A stretch of DNA of 64,000 nucleotides, taken from positions 57,678 to 121,677 of the forward strand of contig NZ_BRVM01000007.1 of NCBI RefSeq assembly GCF_026011715.1, read 5' to 3'. The notes beneath the pieces were generated by a model. That model was not told the DNA's origin. It searched no databases and saw only the letters and a list, made by a program, of their open reading frames with translations. Made by a program: the position numbers and the translations under genes. Below, in pieces: positions 35,503 to 43,190 of this stretch. Each line of letters begins with the position of its first letter. Positions within the stretch are counted from its first letter, which is position 1. Source of the DNA: Cytobacillus sp. NCCP-133. Lineage in GTDB: Bacteria > Bacillota > Bacilli > Bacillales > Cytobacillaceae.

Positions 35503-36681
35503 ATGAATAAAGAAACGATGCGTTTTTGGATTCTCATCAGCATTGTTGCCATTTCAGGCTTCAGCCAGGGAATGCTGCTTCCATTAATCGCCATTATTTT
35601 TGAAAGTGACGGCATTTCTTCCAGCTTAAATGGATTGAATGCAACTGGGTTATATATTGGGATTCTGCTAATCTCTCCATTTATGGAATATCCATTGAGA
35701 AAATACGGTTATAAACCGGTGATTATTCTGGGCGGGCTTTTAGTAGTCCTTTCGCTCATTCTTTTTCCGCTTTGGAAATCCTTTTGGTTTTGGTTTCTAT
35801 TGCGGCTTCTGATTGGAATTGGCGACCATGCTTTGCACTTTGGAACCCAAACATGGATAACGTCCTTTTCACCAGAGAATAAGCGCGGCCGCAATATTTC
35901 CTTGTATGGCTTATTCTTTGGTGCAGGTTTTGCAGCCGGGCCTTTAATGGCACCTCTTGTTAAAATTAATGAGACCCTGCCGTTTATCATTTCTTCCATC
36001 CTATGTCTGATTGCCTGGCTGTTTTTATTTACTTTGAAAAATGACTATCCAGAGCAATCCATTGAAATCAATTCGTTCAAGGAAACGATGAAGCGTTTTT
36101 CAAAAGCTTCCAAATATGGGTGGGTTGCCTTTTTGCCGGCATTAGGCTACGGATTTCTGGAAGCATCATTGAATGCCAGCTTTCCTATATACGGCCTGCG
36201 GATTGGGATGGATGTCTCGAACGTTTCTCTTCTTTTGACTTCATTTGCAATCGGCGGAATTGTATTCCAGCTGCCGCTCGGAATCATGAGTGACAAATAT
36301 GGAAGACGGAATATTTTAATGGGGGTCCTGTTTATCGGGTTTATCAGCTTTGTGGCTGCAAGCTTGCTGGAAGAGTCGGTGATAGCATTAACCGTCTGCC
36401 TGTTTATTGCAGGAATGGTGGTCGGCTCCACTTTTTCTCTTGGCATCACCTATATGACAGACTTAATGCCGAAAAACCTGCTCCCAACCGGGAATTTGCT
36501 CTGCGGCGTTGCTTTCAGTGTAGGGAGCCTGATTGGCCCTTATTTCGGCGGCCTGTTCATTCAATTTTTCAAATCGATCAGCTTTTTCAATATCATCAGT
36601 GTGATGCTTTTGATTATATTCCTTGTTGTCACACTTTTCGGCAATAAACAGCCGGTTTGTGAAAAAAGCCAGTCATTTTAA
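35503..36681 (+). CDS. MFS transporter (YfkF-like)
   Basis: A 392-residue major facilitator protein with 12 hydrophobic segments. The loop 2-3 signature region (EYPLRKYGYKPVI, about residues 65-77) and the loop 8-9 repeat (GIMSDKYGRRNILMG, about 262-276) are present. A sugar- or drug-type substrate cannot be decided. The gene position within the yfk region agrees with yfkF of B. subtilis. The upstream ribosome site is weak (AAAAAGAGG), but the start is at the conserved N-terminal amphipathic segment. It ends at a good terminator. Confidence 0.82.
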   Translation: MNKETMRFWILISIVAISGFSQGMLLPLIAIIFESDGISSSLNGLNATGLYIGILLISPFMEYPLRKYGYKPVIILGGLLVVLSLILFPLWKSFWFWFLLRLLIGIGDHALHFGTQTWITSFSPENKRGRNISLYGLFFGAGFAAGPLMAPLVKINETLPFIISSILCLIAWLFLFTLKNDYPEQSIEINSFKETMKRFSKASKYGWVAFLPALGYGFLEASLNASFPIYGLRIGMDVSNVSLLLTSFAIGGIVFQLPLGIMSDKYGRRNILMGVLFIGFISFVAASLLEESVIALTVCLFIAGMVVGSTFSLGITYMTDLMPKNLLPTGNLLCGVAFSVGSLIGPYFGGLFIQFFKSISFFNIISVMLLIIFLVVTLFGNKQPVCEKSQSF

Positions 36682-36682
36682 G

Positions 36683-36711
36683 GGGATCTCGTATTGAGAT
36701 CCTTTTTTTAA
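36683..36711 (+). terminator. Terminator of the MFS gene
   Basis: GGATCTC pairs with GAGATCC (36684-36702), followed by seven T. Confidence 0.85.
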
Positions 36712-36756
36712 GGCTCTTTTCTCATAAATTGTTGCTTTAGCCTAAAATCTATGCCC

Positions 36757-36883
36757 GTTGATTTCCACTTCAGGCACTCGCTTTCCACGGGGCTGCCGGG
36801 AGCCTCCTCGACGCTCTGCGTCTGTGGGGTCTCCCTTGGAACGCTACTCCCGTAGGAGTCTAGCGCCTTCCGCTACAATCAAC
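36757..36883. repeat. 127-bp GC-rich dispersed Bacillaceae repeat with terminal inverted repeats
   Basis: The ends GTTGATT (36757-36763) and AATCAAC (36877-36883) are inverted copies. Further inward they pair imperfectly (TCAGGCAC against GCGCCTT). The interior is clearly richer in GC than its surroundings and holds nested hairpins such as GACGC-TCT-GCGTC and CTCC-CGTA-GGAG. I recognise this as a repeat seen in many Bacillus-type genomes between genes. It has no coding capacity, so it is MITE-like or a structured RNA. It occupies part of the 640-bp gap upstream of zosA. Confidence 0.75.
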
Positions 36884-37139
36884 TCAGCGATTAAACTTAG
36901 TTGGATCAATGGAGGAGAACGCCAATTTGAATGGTCAGAGTGCGATCAAAGCCCAGATGGCAAGGTCATGTCCTCACTGTAGGATGAAATCTTAAACACC
37001 CTTAAAGAAAATAACACCTACAAAACCCTTGCCCCTTCCATAGGAAAATACGAATAATTGTCAAAATTCTTATGGACTGTTTACCTTTTCAATTCATAGA
37101 TTATATAGTAAGATAAAGATAATAGAATACAATATTTGC

Positions 37140-37158
37140 ATAATGCCTATTGCATTAT
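37140..37158. promoter_or_regulatory. Inverted repeat upstream of zosA
   Basis: ATAATGC-CTATT-GCATTAT is a perfect 7-5-7 dyad. Its AT-rich form resembles metal or peroxide regulator operators of the Fur family, but it does not match the PerR or Zur boxes exactly. Confidence 0.5.
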
Positions 37159-37177
37159 CAAATGAAACCGGTTTGTC

Positions 37178-37217
37178 ATGCTGTCACCTTCAAGGTGGCA
37201 GCTTTCGTCATTTTTTA
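37178..37217 (+). terminator. Terminator-like hairpin in the zosA leader
   Basis: GCTGTCACC pairs with GGTGGCAGC (one wobble), followed by TTTCGTCATTTTTT. It lies about 100 bp before the zosA start codon and may act as an attenuator or simply end upstream transcription. Confidence 0.55.
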
Positions 37218-37319
37218 GGGGTAATGAGTGTGATTATTCTTCTCAATAAGATCTTTTGAGAAAAGTACCGGAAAATTCAAAATTCACATAAACACTATTC
37301 ATTTTCAGGAGGAGAATGC

Positions 37320-39239
37320 ATGAGTACGGAGGCAAAAGCTTTACTAAAAAGCAATACACATGATCAAAACTTATTGGAGAAAATAAAACCGCATGCCGAA
37401 TTAGCCGCAGCTATTTTCAGCGGTTTCCTGATCCTGGCGGGCTGGCTGCTTGACCGCAGCGATCAGGAAACCGCATCGATTGCTGCTTATTTGCTTGCTT
37501 TTATCATTGGCGGTTTTGCAAAGGCAAAAGAAGGTATTGAGGAAACCATTGAAAATAAAGAACTAAATGTTGAGATGCTGATGATTTTTGCAGCAATTGG
37601 ATCTGCCATTATCGGCTACTGGACAGAAGGAGCCATTTTGATTTTCATTTTTGCGGTCAGTGGCGCACTTGAAACTTATACAATGAATAAAAGCCATAAG
37701 GAAATCTCATCTCTTATGGAAATGCAGCCTGAAGAGGCACTTCGAATAGCAGATGGAACTAAGGAACGCGTCCATGTGTCAGAACTGGCCATTGGAGACC
37801 ACATTTTAGTTAAACCCGGTGAAAGAGTTCCTTCTGATGGAATCATTGTTAAAGGACATTCATCTTTGGACGAAGCTGCCATTACAGGTGAATCGCTCCC
37901 TGTATCCAAAGGTGCAGATGAACAGGTGTTTGCCGGCACAGTGAACTTAAATGGCTCCATTACAGTTGAAATTACAAAACCAAATAATGAAACGCTTTTT
38001 CAAAAGATTATCGAGCTTGTTCAATCAGCACAAAGTGAAAAATCCCCTTCCCAGCTATTTATTGAAAAATTTGAAGGAACATATGTAAAAATTGTTCTTG
38101 CCGCTGTAGTGCTCATGATGTTCCTTCCTCACTTCCTTTTAGGGTGGAGCTGGACCGAAACCTTTTACCGTGCGATGATTCTGCTTGTAGTCGCGTCCCC
38201 GTGCGCTCTTGTGGCTTCCATCATGCCCGCAACTTTAGCGGCCATTTCAAATGGAGCTAGGCACGGAATTCTTTTTAAAGGCGGCGTGCACCTTGAAAAC
38301 TTAAGCCACCTAAATGCAATAGCTTTTGATAAAACAGGTACGCTCACAAAAGGGAAGCCTGAAGTAACAAATGTGGTCGTTAAGGATGGTCATAATACAG
38401 ATGAAGTTTTGCTGAAAGCAGCTTCCATTGAGAGCCACTCAAACCACCCGCTTGCAAATGCGATTGTTAAATATGCGAAAAATACGCTATCTCATCCACT
38501 TATCCATCCTGAGAGCATTGAAGATGTTACCGGCTTTGGAGTTAAAGCCTTAGTCAACCAGGATGAATGGAAAATCGGCAAAGCTGCTTTCGTTGGAAAA
38601 GCTGAAGCAAAAGCATTTGCAGACGGAGCTGCAGACCGAATGGCCAGCGAAGGAAAAACTGTTGTTTTTATAGCGAAAAATGATGAAGTAATTGGCCTGA
38701 TTTCCTTAAAGGATGTTGTTCGCGAGGAAACGAAGCATGCGATTGATCAGCTGAAAAGGCAGGGGATCTATACTATTATGCTGACAGGAGACAGCCAAAC
38801 TACTGCAACAGCCATTGCCAGTGAAAGCCATGTAAATGATTATATTGCTGAGTGCTTGCCTGAAAATAAAGTTGATCATCTAAAAAAACTAAAGGAAAAG
38901 TATACGAATGTTGCAATGGTTGGCGACGGCATTAACGACGCTCCGGCCCTCGCGACGGCGAATGTCGGGATAGCTATGGGGGAAGGAACGGATGTTGCCC
39001 TGGAAACAGCTGATGTGGTTCTGATGAAAAATGATCTTCCTAAAATTGCGGAAGCCATTGATCTTTCAAGCCGAATGAATAGAATCATTAAACAAAATGT
39101 AATCTTCTCCATTACAGTGATCATGTTCTTAATCGCATCCAACTTCCTGCAAATACTGGACCTTCCTTATGGTGTCATCGGACATGAGGGATCGACCATA
39201 TTAGTTATTTTAAATAGCTTAAGACTGTTAAGATCATGA
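37320..39239 (+). CDS. zosA: P1B-type metal-transporting ATPase (ZosA-like)
   Basis: A 639-residue heavy-metal P-type ATPase without an N-terminal metal-binding domain. Motifs: TGES at 189-192 (actuator), SPC at 293-295 in the metal-binding TM helix, DKTGTLTKG with the phosphorylated Asp337, HP (SHPLANA, about 416-422), and MVGDGINDAP near 535. The N-terminus and overall sequence are close to B. subtilis ZosA (YkvW), a Zn2+ importer of the PerR regulon. The SPC motif also fits Zn/Cd exporters, so direction of transport is not proven. The upstream dyad and hairpin suggest metal or peroxide control. The AGGAGGAG site precedes ATG. Confidence 0.85.
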   Translation: MSTEAKALLKSNTHDQNLLEKIKPHAELAAAIFSGFLILAGWLLDRSDQETASIAAYLLAFIIGGFAKAKEGIEETIENKELNVEMLMIFAAIGSAIIGYWTEGAILIFIFAVSGALETYTMNKSHKEISSLMEMQPEEALRIADGTKERVHVSELAIGDHILVKPGERVPSDGIIVKGHSSLDEAAITGESLPVSKGADEQVFAGTVNLNGSITVEITKPNNETLFQKIIELVQSAQSEKSPSQLFIEKFEGTYVKIVLAAVVLMMFLPHFLLGWSWTETFYRAMILLVVASPCALVASIMPATLAAISNGARHGILFKGGVHLENLSHLNAIAFDKTGTLTKGKPEVTNVVVKDGHNTDEVLLKAASIESHSNHPLANAIVKYAKNTLSHPLIHPESIEDVTGFGVKALVNQDEWKIGKAAFVGKAEAKAFADGAADRMASEGKTVVFIAKNDEVIGLISLKDVVREETKHAIDQLKRQGIYTIMLTGDSQTTATAIASESHVNDYIAECLPENKVDHLKKLKEKYTNVAMVGDGINDAPALATANVGIAMGEGTDVALETADVVLMKNDLPKIAEAIDLSSRMNRIIKQNVIFSITVIMFLIASNFLQILDLPYGVIGHEGSTILVILNSLRLLRS

Positions 39240-39275
39240 GAAAAGCCTAGGAATTTAATCCCAGGCTTTTTCTTT
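39240..39275. terminator. Bidirectional terminator after zosA
   Basis: AAAAGCCTAGG pairs with CCCAGGCTTTT (one mismatch, 8-nt loop), followed by TTCTTTTT. Confidence 0.8.
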
Positions 39276-39380
39276 TTAGTGATAGCCGTTCTGTCCGTTA
39301 GCAGAACCCGATGTTTTTTGTTTTGGTTTGTTTTTGCCCTTTTGTTTGGTGCCGCCATCTTTTTTTGTATGTTTTGTCAT
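39276..39380 (-). CDS. Small Lys/Gly/Asn-rich hydrophilic protein
   Basis: A 34-residue protein read on the minus strand. It is highly basic (about nine Lys), with Gly/Asn/Ser in the second half and no hydrophobic core. GGAGG lies 7 nt before ATG and the stop adjoins the shared terminator. Short Lys/Gln-rich proteins like this are common in spore-formers, some being minor small acid-soluble spore proteins, but I do not recognise a specific Ssp family. It would be missed by size cut-offs. Confidence 0.6.
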   Translation of the reverse strand: MTKHTKKDGGTKQKGKNKPKQKTSGSANGQNGYH

Positions 39381-39467
39381 GATGAAGCCTCCTTTTAAAA
39401 AATAATTCCCCCATCTATATTGTGCAGCTAGAGAAGCTTTTTTAAGAAGGAAACTGCAGGAATTTTG

Positions 39468-40292
39468 TCAGCAATCCTCTTTTTTGTACTTCGCATTGAT
39501 GGCATTGATTTCCCCGCCAAGAATAATGATAATGCCTGAAATGTAAAACCAGATCATCAGGACAATAATCGCCCCGATGCTTCCATATGTAGCGGAGAAA
39601 TTTCCAAAGCTGCTGACATAGTAAGAAAAAGCGAGTGAAGACAGCACCCATCCGACTGTAGCAAAAATCGCTCCTGGCACCGCACTGATACAGGTCAGCT
39701 TCTTATTGGGTGCAATCCAATAAAGACCAGTAAACACAATAAACAGGATGAGCGGGCTGACAAGCCAGCGCAGCATGCTCCATACGGCCAGGAATTGACC
39801 GGACAACCCAAAGTGAGAAAATAAAAACAGGCCGATTTGCCTTCCGAATACAGGGAGAAGCAAAGCCAGCACAAACACAAATATCATGGCAAAGGTCAGC
39901 AGTATGGCCATGCCTCGGGCTATTATGAACGGCCTGCTCTCTTTTACATCATATGCCTTATTAAAAGCACGAACTACGGCGTTAATGCCATTTGAAGCAG
40001 ACCAAATAGTTGCGATAATCCCGAAGGATAACAGCTTCCCATTTTTCTGCGTCATTTCATAAATATTTGTTTCAATCAGTTTCATCGTCTCGCCCGGGGC
40101 AAAATCGCGAATAACATTTAGAATGTCTTCTGTTGTAATCGGCAGATAAGGAAGCAATGTCACTAAAAAAATTAATAAAGGAAAAAGAGAGAGCAGGAAG
40201 AAATACGCCAATTGGGCAGCAAGACCCAATACATCATCTTCCTCCACTCTCCTCCATAAGTTTGGAATCAGAGTCGAAATAGCTCGTCCCAT
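39468..40292 (-). CDS. yfkH: YihY/virulence factor BrkB family membrane protein (YfkH)
   Basis: A 274-residue integral membrane protein with six TM segments. Family blocks include AAQLAYFFLLSLFPLLIFLV (about residues 24-43), the IWSASNGINAVVRAFNKAYDV segment near 115-135, and AIIVLMIWFYISGIIIILGGEINA near the C-terminus. These are typical of YihY/BrkB proteins, once annotated as RNase BN in error. The function is not established; a permease role is suspected. It lies in the B. subtilis yfk order (YfkH). It follows the YtxH-like gene at 40313 by 20 bp and is probably co-transcribed with it. Confidence 0.88.
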   Translation of the reverse strand: MGRAISTLIPNLWRRVEEDDVLGLAAQLAYFFLLSLFPLLIFLVTLLPYLPITTEDILNVIRDFAPGETMKLIETNIYEMTQKNGKLLSFGIIATIWSASNGINAVVRAFNKAYDVKESRPFIIARGMAILLTFAMIFVFVLALLLPVFGRQIGLFLFSHFGLSGQFLAVWSMLRWLVSPLILFIVFTGLYWIAPNKKLTCISAVPGAIFATVGWVLSSLAFSYYVSSFGNFSATYGSIGAIIVLMIWFYISGIIIILGGEINAINAKYKKEDC

Positions 40293-40312
40293 TCCAACAC
40301 CTCACTTGAATT

Positions 40313-40693
40313 TTAATGCGGAACCCGAACCGTTTCTTCATCAGATTCATTTGGCATACCGCCTGATCCGTTCGGCTTGATGTCAGCAAATGCCTGCTTT
40401 GTATTCTGGACAATTTCTGTTACCTCTGGTGCCATCTCTTTTAGGTCTTCCACAGTTCCCGTGATAAAAGCAACATCCTCACTGACTTGCTCTATAGCTG
40501 TCCGAACTTTATTGGATACTTCCTGTACCTGAGTAACAGCTTCCTTTGGATGCTTTAAATAGTAGCCCACATCACTTGATGTTTTTTTGACGTTTGCACT
40601 TACCGTTTCTCTTGTCGGCCTGTCCAATAGGCTCAATGCCCCTCCTGCAATCGCTCCATACAATACACCTTTCCAAAACAATGATTTCCCCAT
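40313..40693 (-). CDS. YtxH domain-containing protein
   Basis: A 126-residue protein with a short hydrophobic N-terminal segment (KGVLYGAIAGGALSLLD, about residues 8-24) of the YtxH type, followed by a long amphipathic helix (about 30-110) and an acidic tail. It is predicted to sit in the membrane with a LEA-like cytoplasmic helix. GGAG precedes ATG. A sigma-B-like promoter is seen upstream (40741-40766), so it and the downstream yfkH are probably general-stress genes. It is a paralogue in type of the protein at 28998. Confidence 0.78.
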   Translation of the reverse strand: MGKSLFWKGVLYGAIAGGALSLLDRPTRETVSANVKKTSSDVGYYLKHPKEAVTQVQEVSNKVRTAIEQVSEDVAFITGTVEDLKEMAPEVTEIVQNTKQAFADIKPNGSGGMPNESDEETVRVPH

Positions 40694-40740
40694 ATTTTAT
40701 TTCTCCTTTACCAAAATTATTATATAAAATTTGATTCTTT

Positions 40741-40766
40741 TTTCCCTTTTTTTCAAAAAGCGAAAC
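40741..40766 (-). promoter_or_regulatory. Candidate sigma-B promoter of the YtxH-yfkH unit
   Basis: GTTTCG (40761-40766) and GGGAAA (40741-40746) on the minus strand are 14 bp apart, a moderate sigma-B match. Confidence 0.45.
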
Positions 40767-40989
40767 CTATCTCATCTGTAAATAAATTCATATTGCCAAG
40801 TATTATATGCCTCCCCTATATTTTCTACTAATTTCCATGGGTCATGCAACCCTAAATTCAGTTGACATTTAACTGATAACATGGAAAGATGAATAGAAAA
40901 GCGGAAGGCGAGTGCTTACAGCGGAAGATCAACACTAAAGTGTAAAGCTTAAAATCGTTTTTAGATACATAACAGGAGAGGTGTCCGGC

Positions 40990-41217
40990 ATGAATAATTT
41001 ATCCGAAAAATCGATTGCAAATGTGGAGTTCATGATCGAAGGAATTAAAGAAAAATTAAAGGTACTAAATTTGGGAGCTATAAAGCCATCCCATTTCGAT
41101 GAGGAAATGTATGAAGAATTAAAAGACATCTATGACCTAGTTATGAAAAAAGATTCCTTTAGCCCAAATGAAATGCAGGCTTTGGTAGAAGAATTAGGGA
41201 ATTTGAGGAAAAAGTAA
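40990..41217 (+). CDS. yfkK: DUF1128 family protein YfkK
   Basis: A 75-residue helical protein of the DUF1128/YfkK family. The conserved NVEFMIEGIKEKLKVLNLGAI and SPNEMQALVEELGNLRK blocks are clear. ATG 40990 is chosen with GAGGTG 5 nt before it; the in-frame GTG at 40981 has no spacing to the AGGAGAG site. It is soluble, with no known activity. Its place next to yfkM keeps the yfk order. A terminator follows directly. Confidence 0.85.
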   Translation: MNNLSEKSIANVEFMIEGIKEKLKVLNLGAIKPSHFDEEMYEELKDIYDLVMKKDSFSPNEMQALVEELGNLRKK

Positions 41218-41219
41218 TG

Positions 41220-41250
41220 GAAAGCAGCCAAGATTATGGCTGCTTTTTTG
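41220..41250 (+). terminator. Terminator of yfkK
   Basis: AAAGCAGCC pairs with GGCTGCTTT with an 8-nt loop, followed by T residues. Confidence 0.85.
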
Positions 41251-41311
41251 CTTAATATAGACTGCCTTGCTTACCGGTGATAGGCGCTTGGGCTAGACAC
41301 TTCTAGAAGTT

Positions 41312-41349
41312 AAAAAATCCCTCTGCCACCACATGCAGAGGGATTTGAT
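41312..41349 (-). terminator. Terminator of yfkM
   Basis: AAATCCCTCTGC pairs with GCAGAGGGATTT (12 bp), with a T run on the minus strand. Confidence 0.85.
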
Positions 41350-41357
41350 TACATTCA

Positions 41358-41870
41358 TTATAATAATTTTAAAGCTTCACGACTAAATGCGGGGATATCA
41401 TCCGGCTGGCGGCTAGTAACGAGCTGGTTTTGACACACGACAACTTCTTTATCTTCATAATTCGCTCCAGCGTATTCCATATCGACTTTGATGGATTTGT
41501 AGCCAGTCGCTTTGCGACCTTCAAGGGTTTTTGCTGTCAGAAGCAGCTGTGGTCCGTGGCAAATGGCAAATACCGGTTTCTTTTCGTCCATGAAAGATTT
41601 GGCAAACTGTACAAATCGATCATCAGCACGAAGCTGGTCCGGGGAAAAGCCGCCTGGCAGGAATAAAGCATCAAAGTCCTGCGGTTTCACATGATCAATG
41701 CTTTCATCGATTTGAACTGTAGCTTTACCCTGTTTGCCTTTCACAGATTTGCCTTGTTCCTTCTCAATCGTAACCACTTCATGCCCTGCTTCCTTAAAGG
41801 ATTGGGCAGGATCAGTGTATTCCGCATCTTCAAACATATCGGTAATTAAGCATGCGATTTTTTTACTCAT
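41358..41870 (-). CDS. yfkM: DJ-1/PfpI family general stress protein YfkM
   Basis: A 170-residue protein of the DJ-1/PfpI superfamily. The nucleophile-elbow cysteine lies in PVFAICHGPQLLL (about residue 101), after the FDALFLPGGFSPDQLR block, with Glu of the N-terminal part as expected partner. Related proteins act as deglycases or chaperones in stress. ATG 41870 is chosen because AAAGGAG lies 9 nt before it; an ATG three codons upstream would abut the site. A near-perfect sigma-B promoter (41911-41935) agrees with the known sigma-B control of B. subtilis yfkM. Confidence 0.88.
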   Translation of the reverse strand: MSKKIACLITDMFEDAEYTDPAQSFKEAGHEVVTIEKEQGKSVKGKQGKATVQIDESIDHVKPQDFDALFLPGGFSPDQLRADDRFVQFAKSFMDEKKPVFAICHGPQLLLTAKTLEGRKATGYKSIKVDMEYAGANYEDKEVVVCQNQLVTSRQPDDIPAFSREALKLL

Positions 41871-41910
41871 ATAGAACATCTCCTTTGAAAAAAATCTTCA
41901 CATAAGGAGA

Positions 41911-41935
41911 TTTCCCTTAAGGGACTTTATTAAAC
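41911..41935 (-). promoter_or_regulatory. Sigma-B promoter of yfkM
   Basis: GTTTAA (41930-41935) and GGGAAA (41911-41916) on the minus strand are 13 bp apart; the -35 box is a perfect match. Confidence 0.75.
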
Positions 41936-41954
41936 GTAAAATACCTTTTTATTC

Positions 41955-42680
41955 TTAAAAAACCTCGCTGTCCATTCTTCTCGCAAAATTGACAAACCTG
42001 AATTTATCAGGCCTGTGTCTGGATTCTGTGTATTGAAAAAGTGTGGCATCGTCAAAATAGATATAGTTTTTCACAACTACTATTGCATGAAAACCTTCCA
42101 TATCCAGCAGCTTTCGATCCTCTGCTGTCGGGTCCTCGACTGTGAATTCTTTTTTGGCAAAGCTGATTTTTTTGCCCAGCTCTCCTTCAATGTAAGCAAA
42201 AATAGAGCTTTGGCATATTTCTTTAGTTAAACCAGGGACATATTTTTCAATAAGATAATCTTTGTCTAATATAATTCGTTCATCCTCTATTTTTCGCACA
42301 CGATAGACCTTCCACATTTTTTCATTTTTATCTATATGAAGATGCTTCATTTTTTCAGCGTCAGGCTGAATTAAGGAAAATTCATCGACAATTGTTTCCG
42401 CCCGCTGCCCCATTTTTCCAGCCAATTCCTTGAAGCTGACCAAGCCTGAAATGGGGAACTGCAGCTTCTTCAAATCTAAAACCAGCGAACCTTTGCCGCG
42501 GATTTTTTGGATAAATCCATTTTGAGCAAGCAAATTCAAGGCCTTTCGTATGGTTTCTCTCGAAGTCGAGTACATTTCGGTCAATTCATTTTCTGAAGGC
42601 AGAATGGATCTGGCAGGATACTTGCCCTCCTGGATTTGCTTAGCCAGCTCTTCATATATTACTAAGTATTTATTTCTCAT
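41955..42680 (-). CDS. treR: Trehalose operon repressor TreR-like (GntR/UTRA)
   Basis: A 241-residue GntR-family regulator. The winged helix is at about residues 6-70 (SENELTEMYSTSRETIRKAL as HTH core, KIRGKGSLV as wing), with a UTRA ligand domain at about 90-235. The segments QFPISGLVSFKELA and ILDKDYLIEKYVPGLTKEIC match B. subtilis TreR, which binds trehalose-6-phosphate and represses treP-treA. No treP or treA is in the window, although in B. subtilis they adjoin treR at this position. Either the genes moved or were lost, or the protein now controls something else. Ribosome site is weak. Confidence 0.8.
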   Translation of the reverse strand: MRNKYLVIYEELAKQIQEGKYPARSILPSENELTEMYSTSRETIRKALNLLAQNGFIQKIRGKGSLVLDLKKLQFPISGLVSFKELAGKMGQRAETIVDEFSLIQPDAEKMKHLHIDKNEKMWKVYRVRKIEDERIILDKDYLIEKYVPGLTKEICQSSIFAYIEGELGKKISFAKKEFTVEDPTAEDRKLLDMEGFHAIVVVKNYIYFDDATLFQYTESRHRPDKFRFVNFARRMDSEVF

Positions 42681-42739
42681 TATCGATCACCACTTAGTCT
42701 TTTTATCCCATTTTACCATTAATACCACTGGCTTTCATT

Positions 42740-43132
42740 TTACTTATTGGAGAGTTGAATAAAATACCATCCGCCTTCGGTCACAACAGGCTTGAAGATT
42801 ATCACTTTCATTTTTATATCCTTTGCCAATCGGCTGATATCCTCCTCTGTCGGGGTTGGATATAAATTCTCAAAAGCTGAGAAGAAGCTGTTGAAAACAC
42901 TGGAGAACGCTGCTCCTTTTTTCGAATGGAGAATAGACGTGATGGTCGTAATGGAACCATTTCGGCTCAGCCAGCTCTTCAAGCGGGATAAATAGCTGCT
43001 TTTTAAAAGGCAAAACCATTGGATATGCTGATACTACAGCACTTGGGAAAATTTGATAGAACACTGGTGCAAAAAAAGGAGTATGATTAGGAGAGTCACC
43101 TATATTTATTAAATCCTGTATAATAGATTAGA
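42740..43132 (-). pseudogene. Frameshifted remnant of an unknown gene
   Basis: On the minus strand an open frame from about 43132 reads through HTPFFAPVFYQIFPSAVV and a HYDHHVYSPFEK segment. At an A6 run near 42930 the sense continues only in another frame with GAAFSSVFNSFFSAFENL and ends at the TAA at 42742. One extra A would restore the frame. No proper start codon is available at the 5' end, so the N-terminus also seems lost. The merged protein would have about 130 residues; I do not recognise the family. A sequencing error at the homopolymer is possible. Two partial ORFs (43064-42870 and 42982-42740) are the pieces. Confidence 0.45.
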
Positions 43133-43190
43133 TAGAGTTGTTTTTCAATTAAAAAACAATCATATATAGTACTACACATGGAGGCATTCT

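Noticed and set aside
36907-36993. 28-codon ORF with a CPHC motif upstream of zosA
   Set aside because: No ribosome site and no continuation. It may be the tail of a lost gene but cannot be supported.
40880-40935. Another copy of the GCGGAAGGCG / GCTAGACA repeat family
   Set aside because: Only short word matches; too decayed to define ends.
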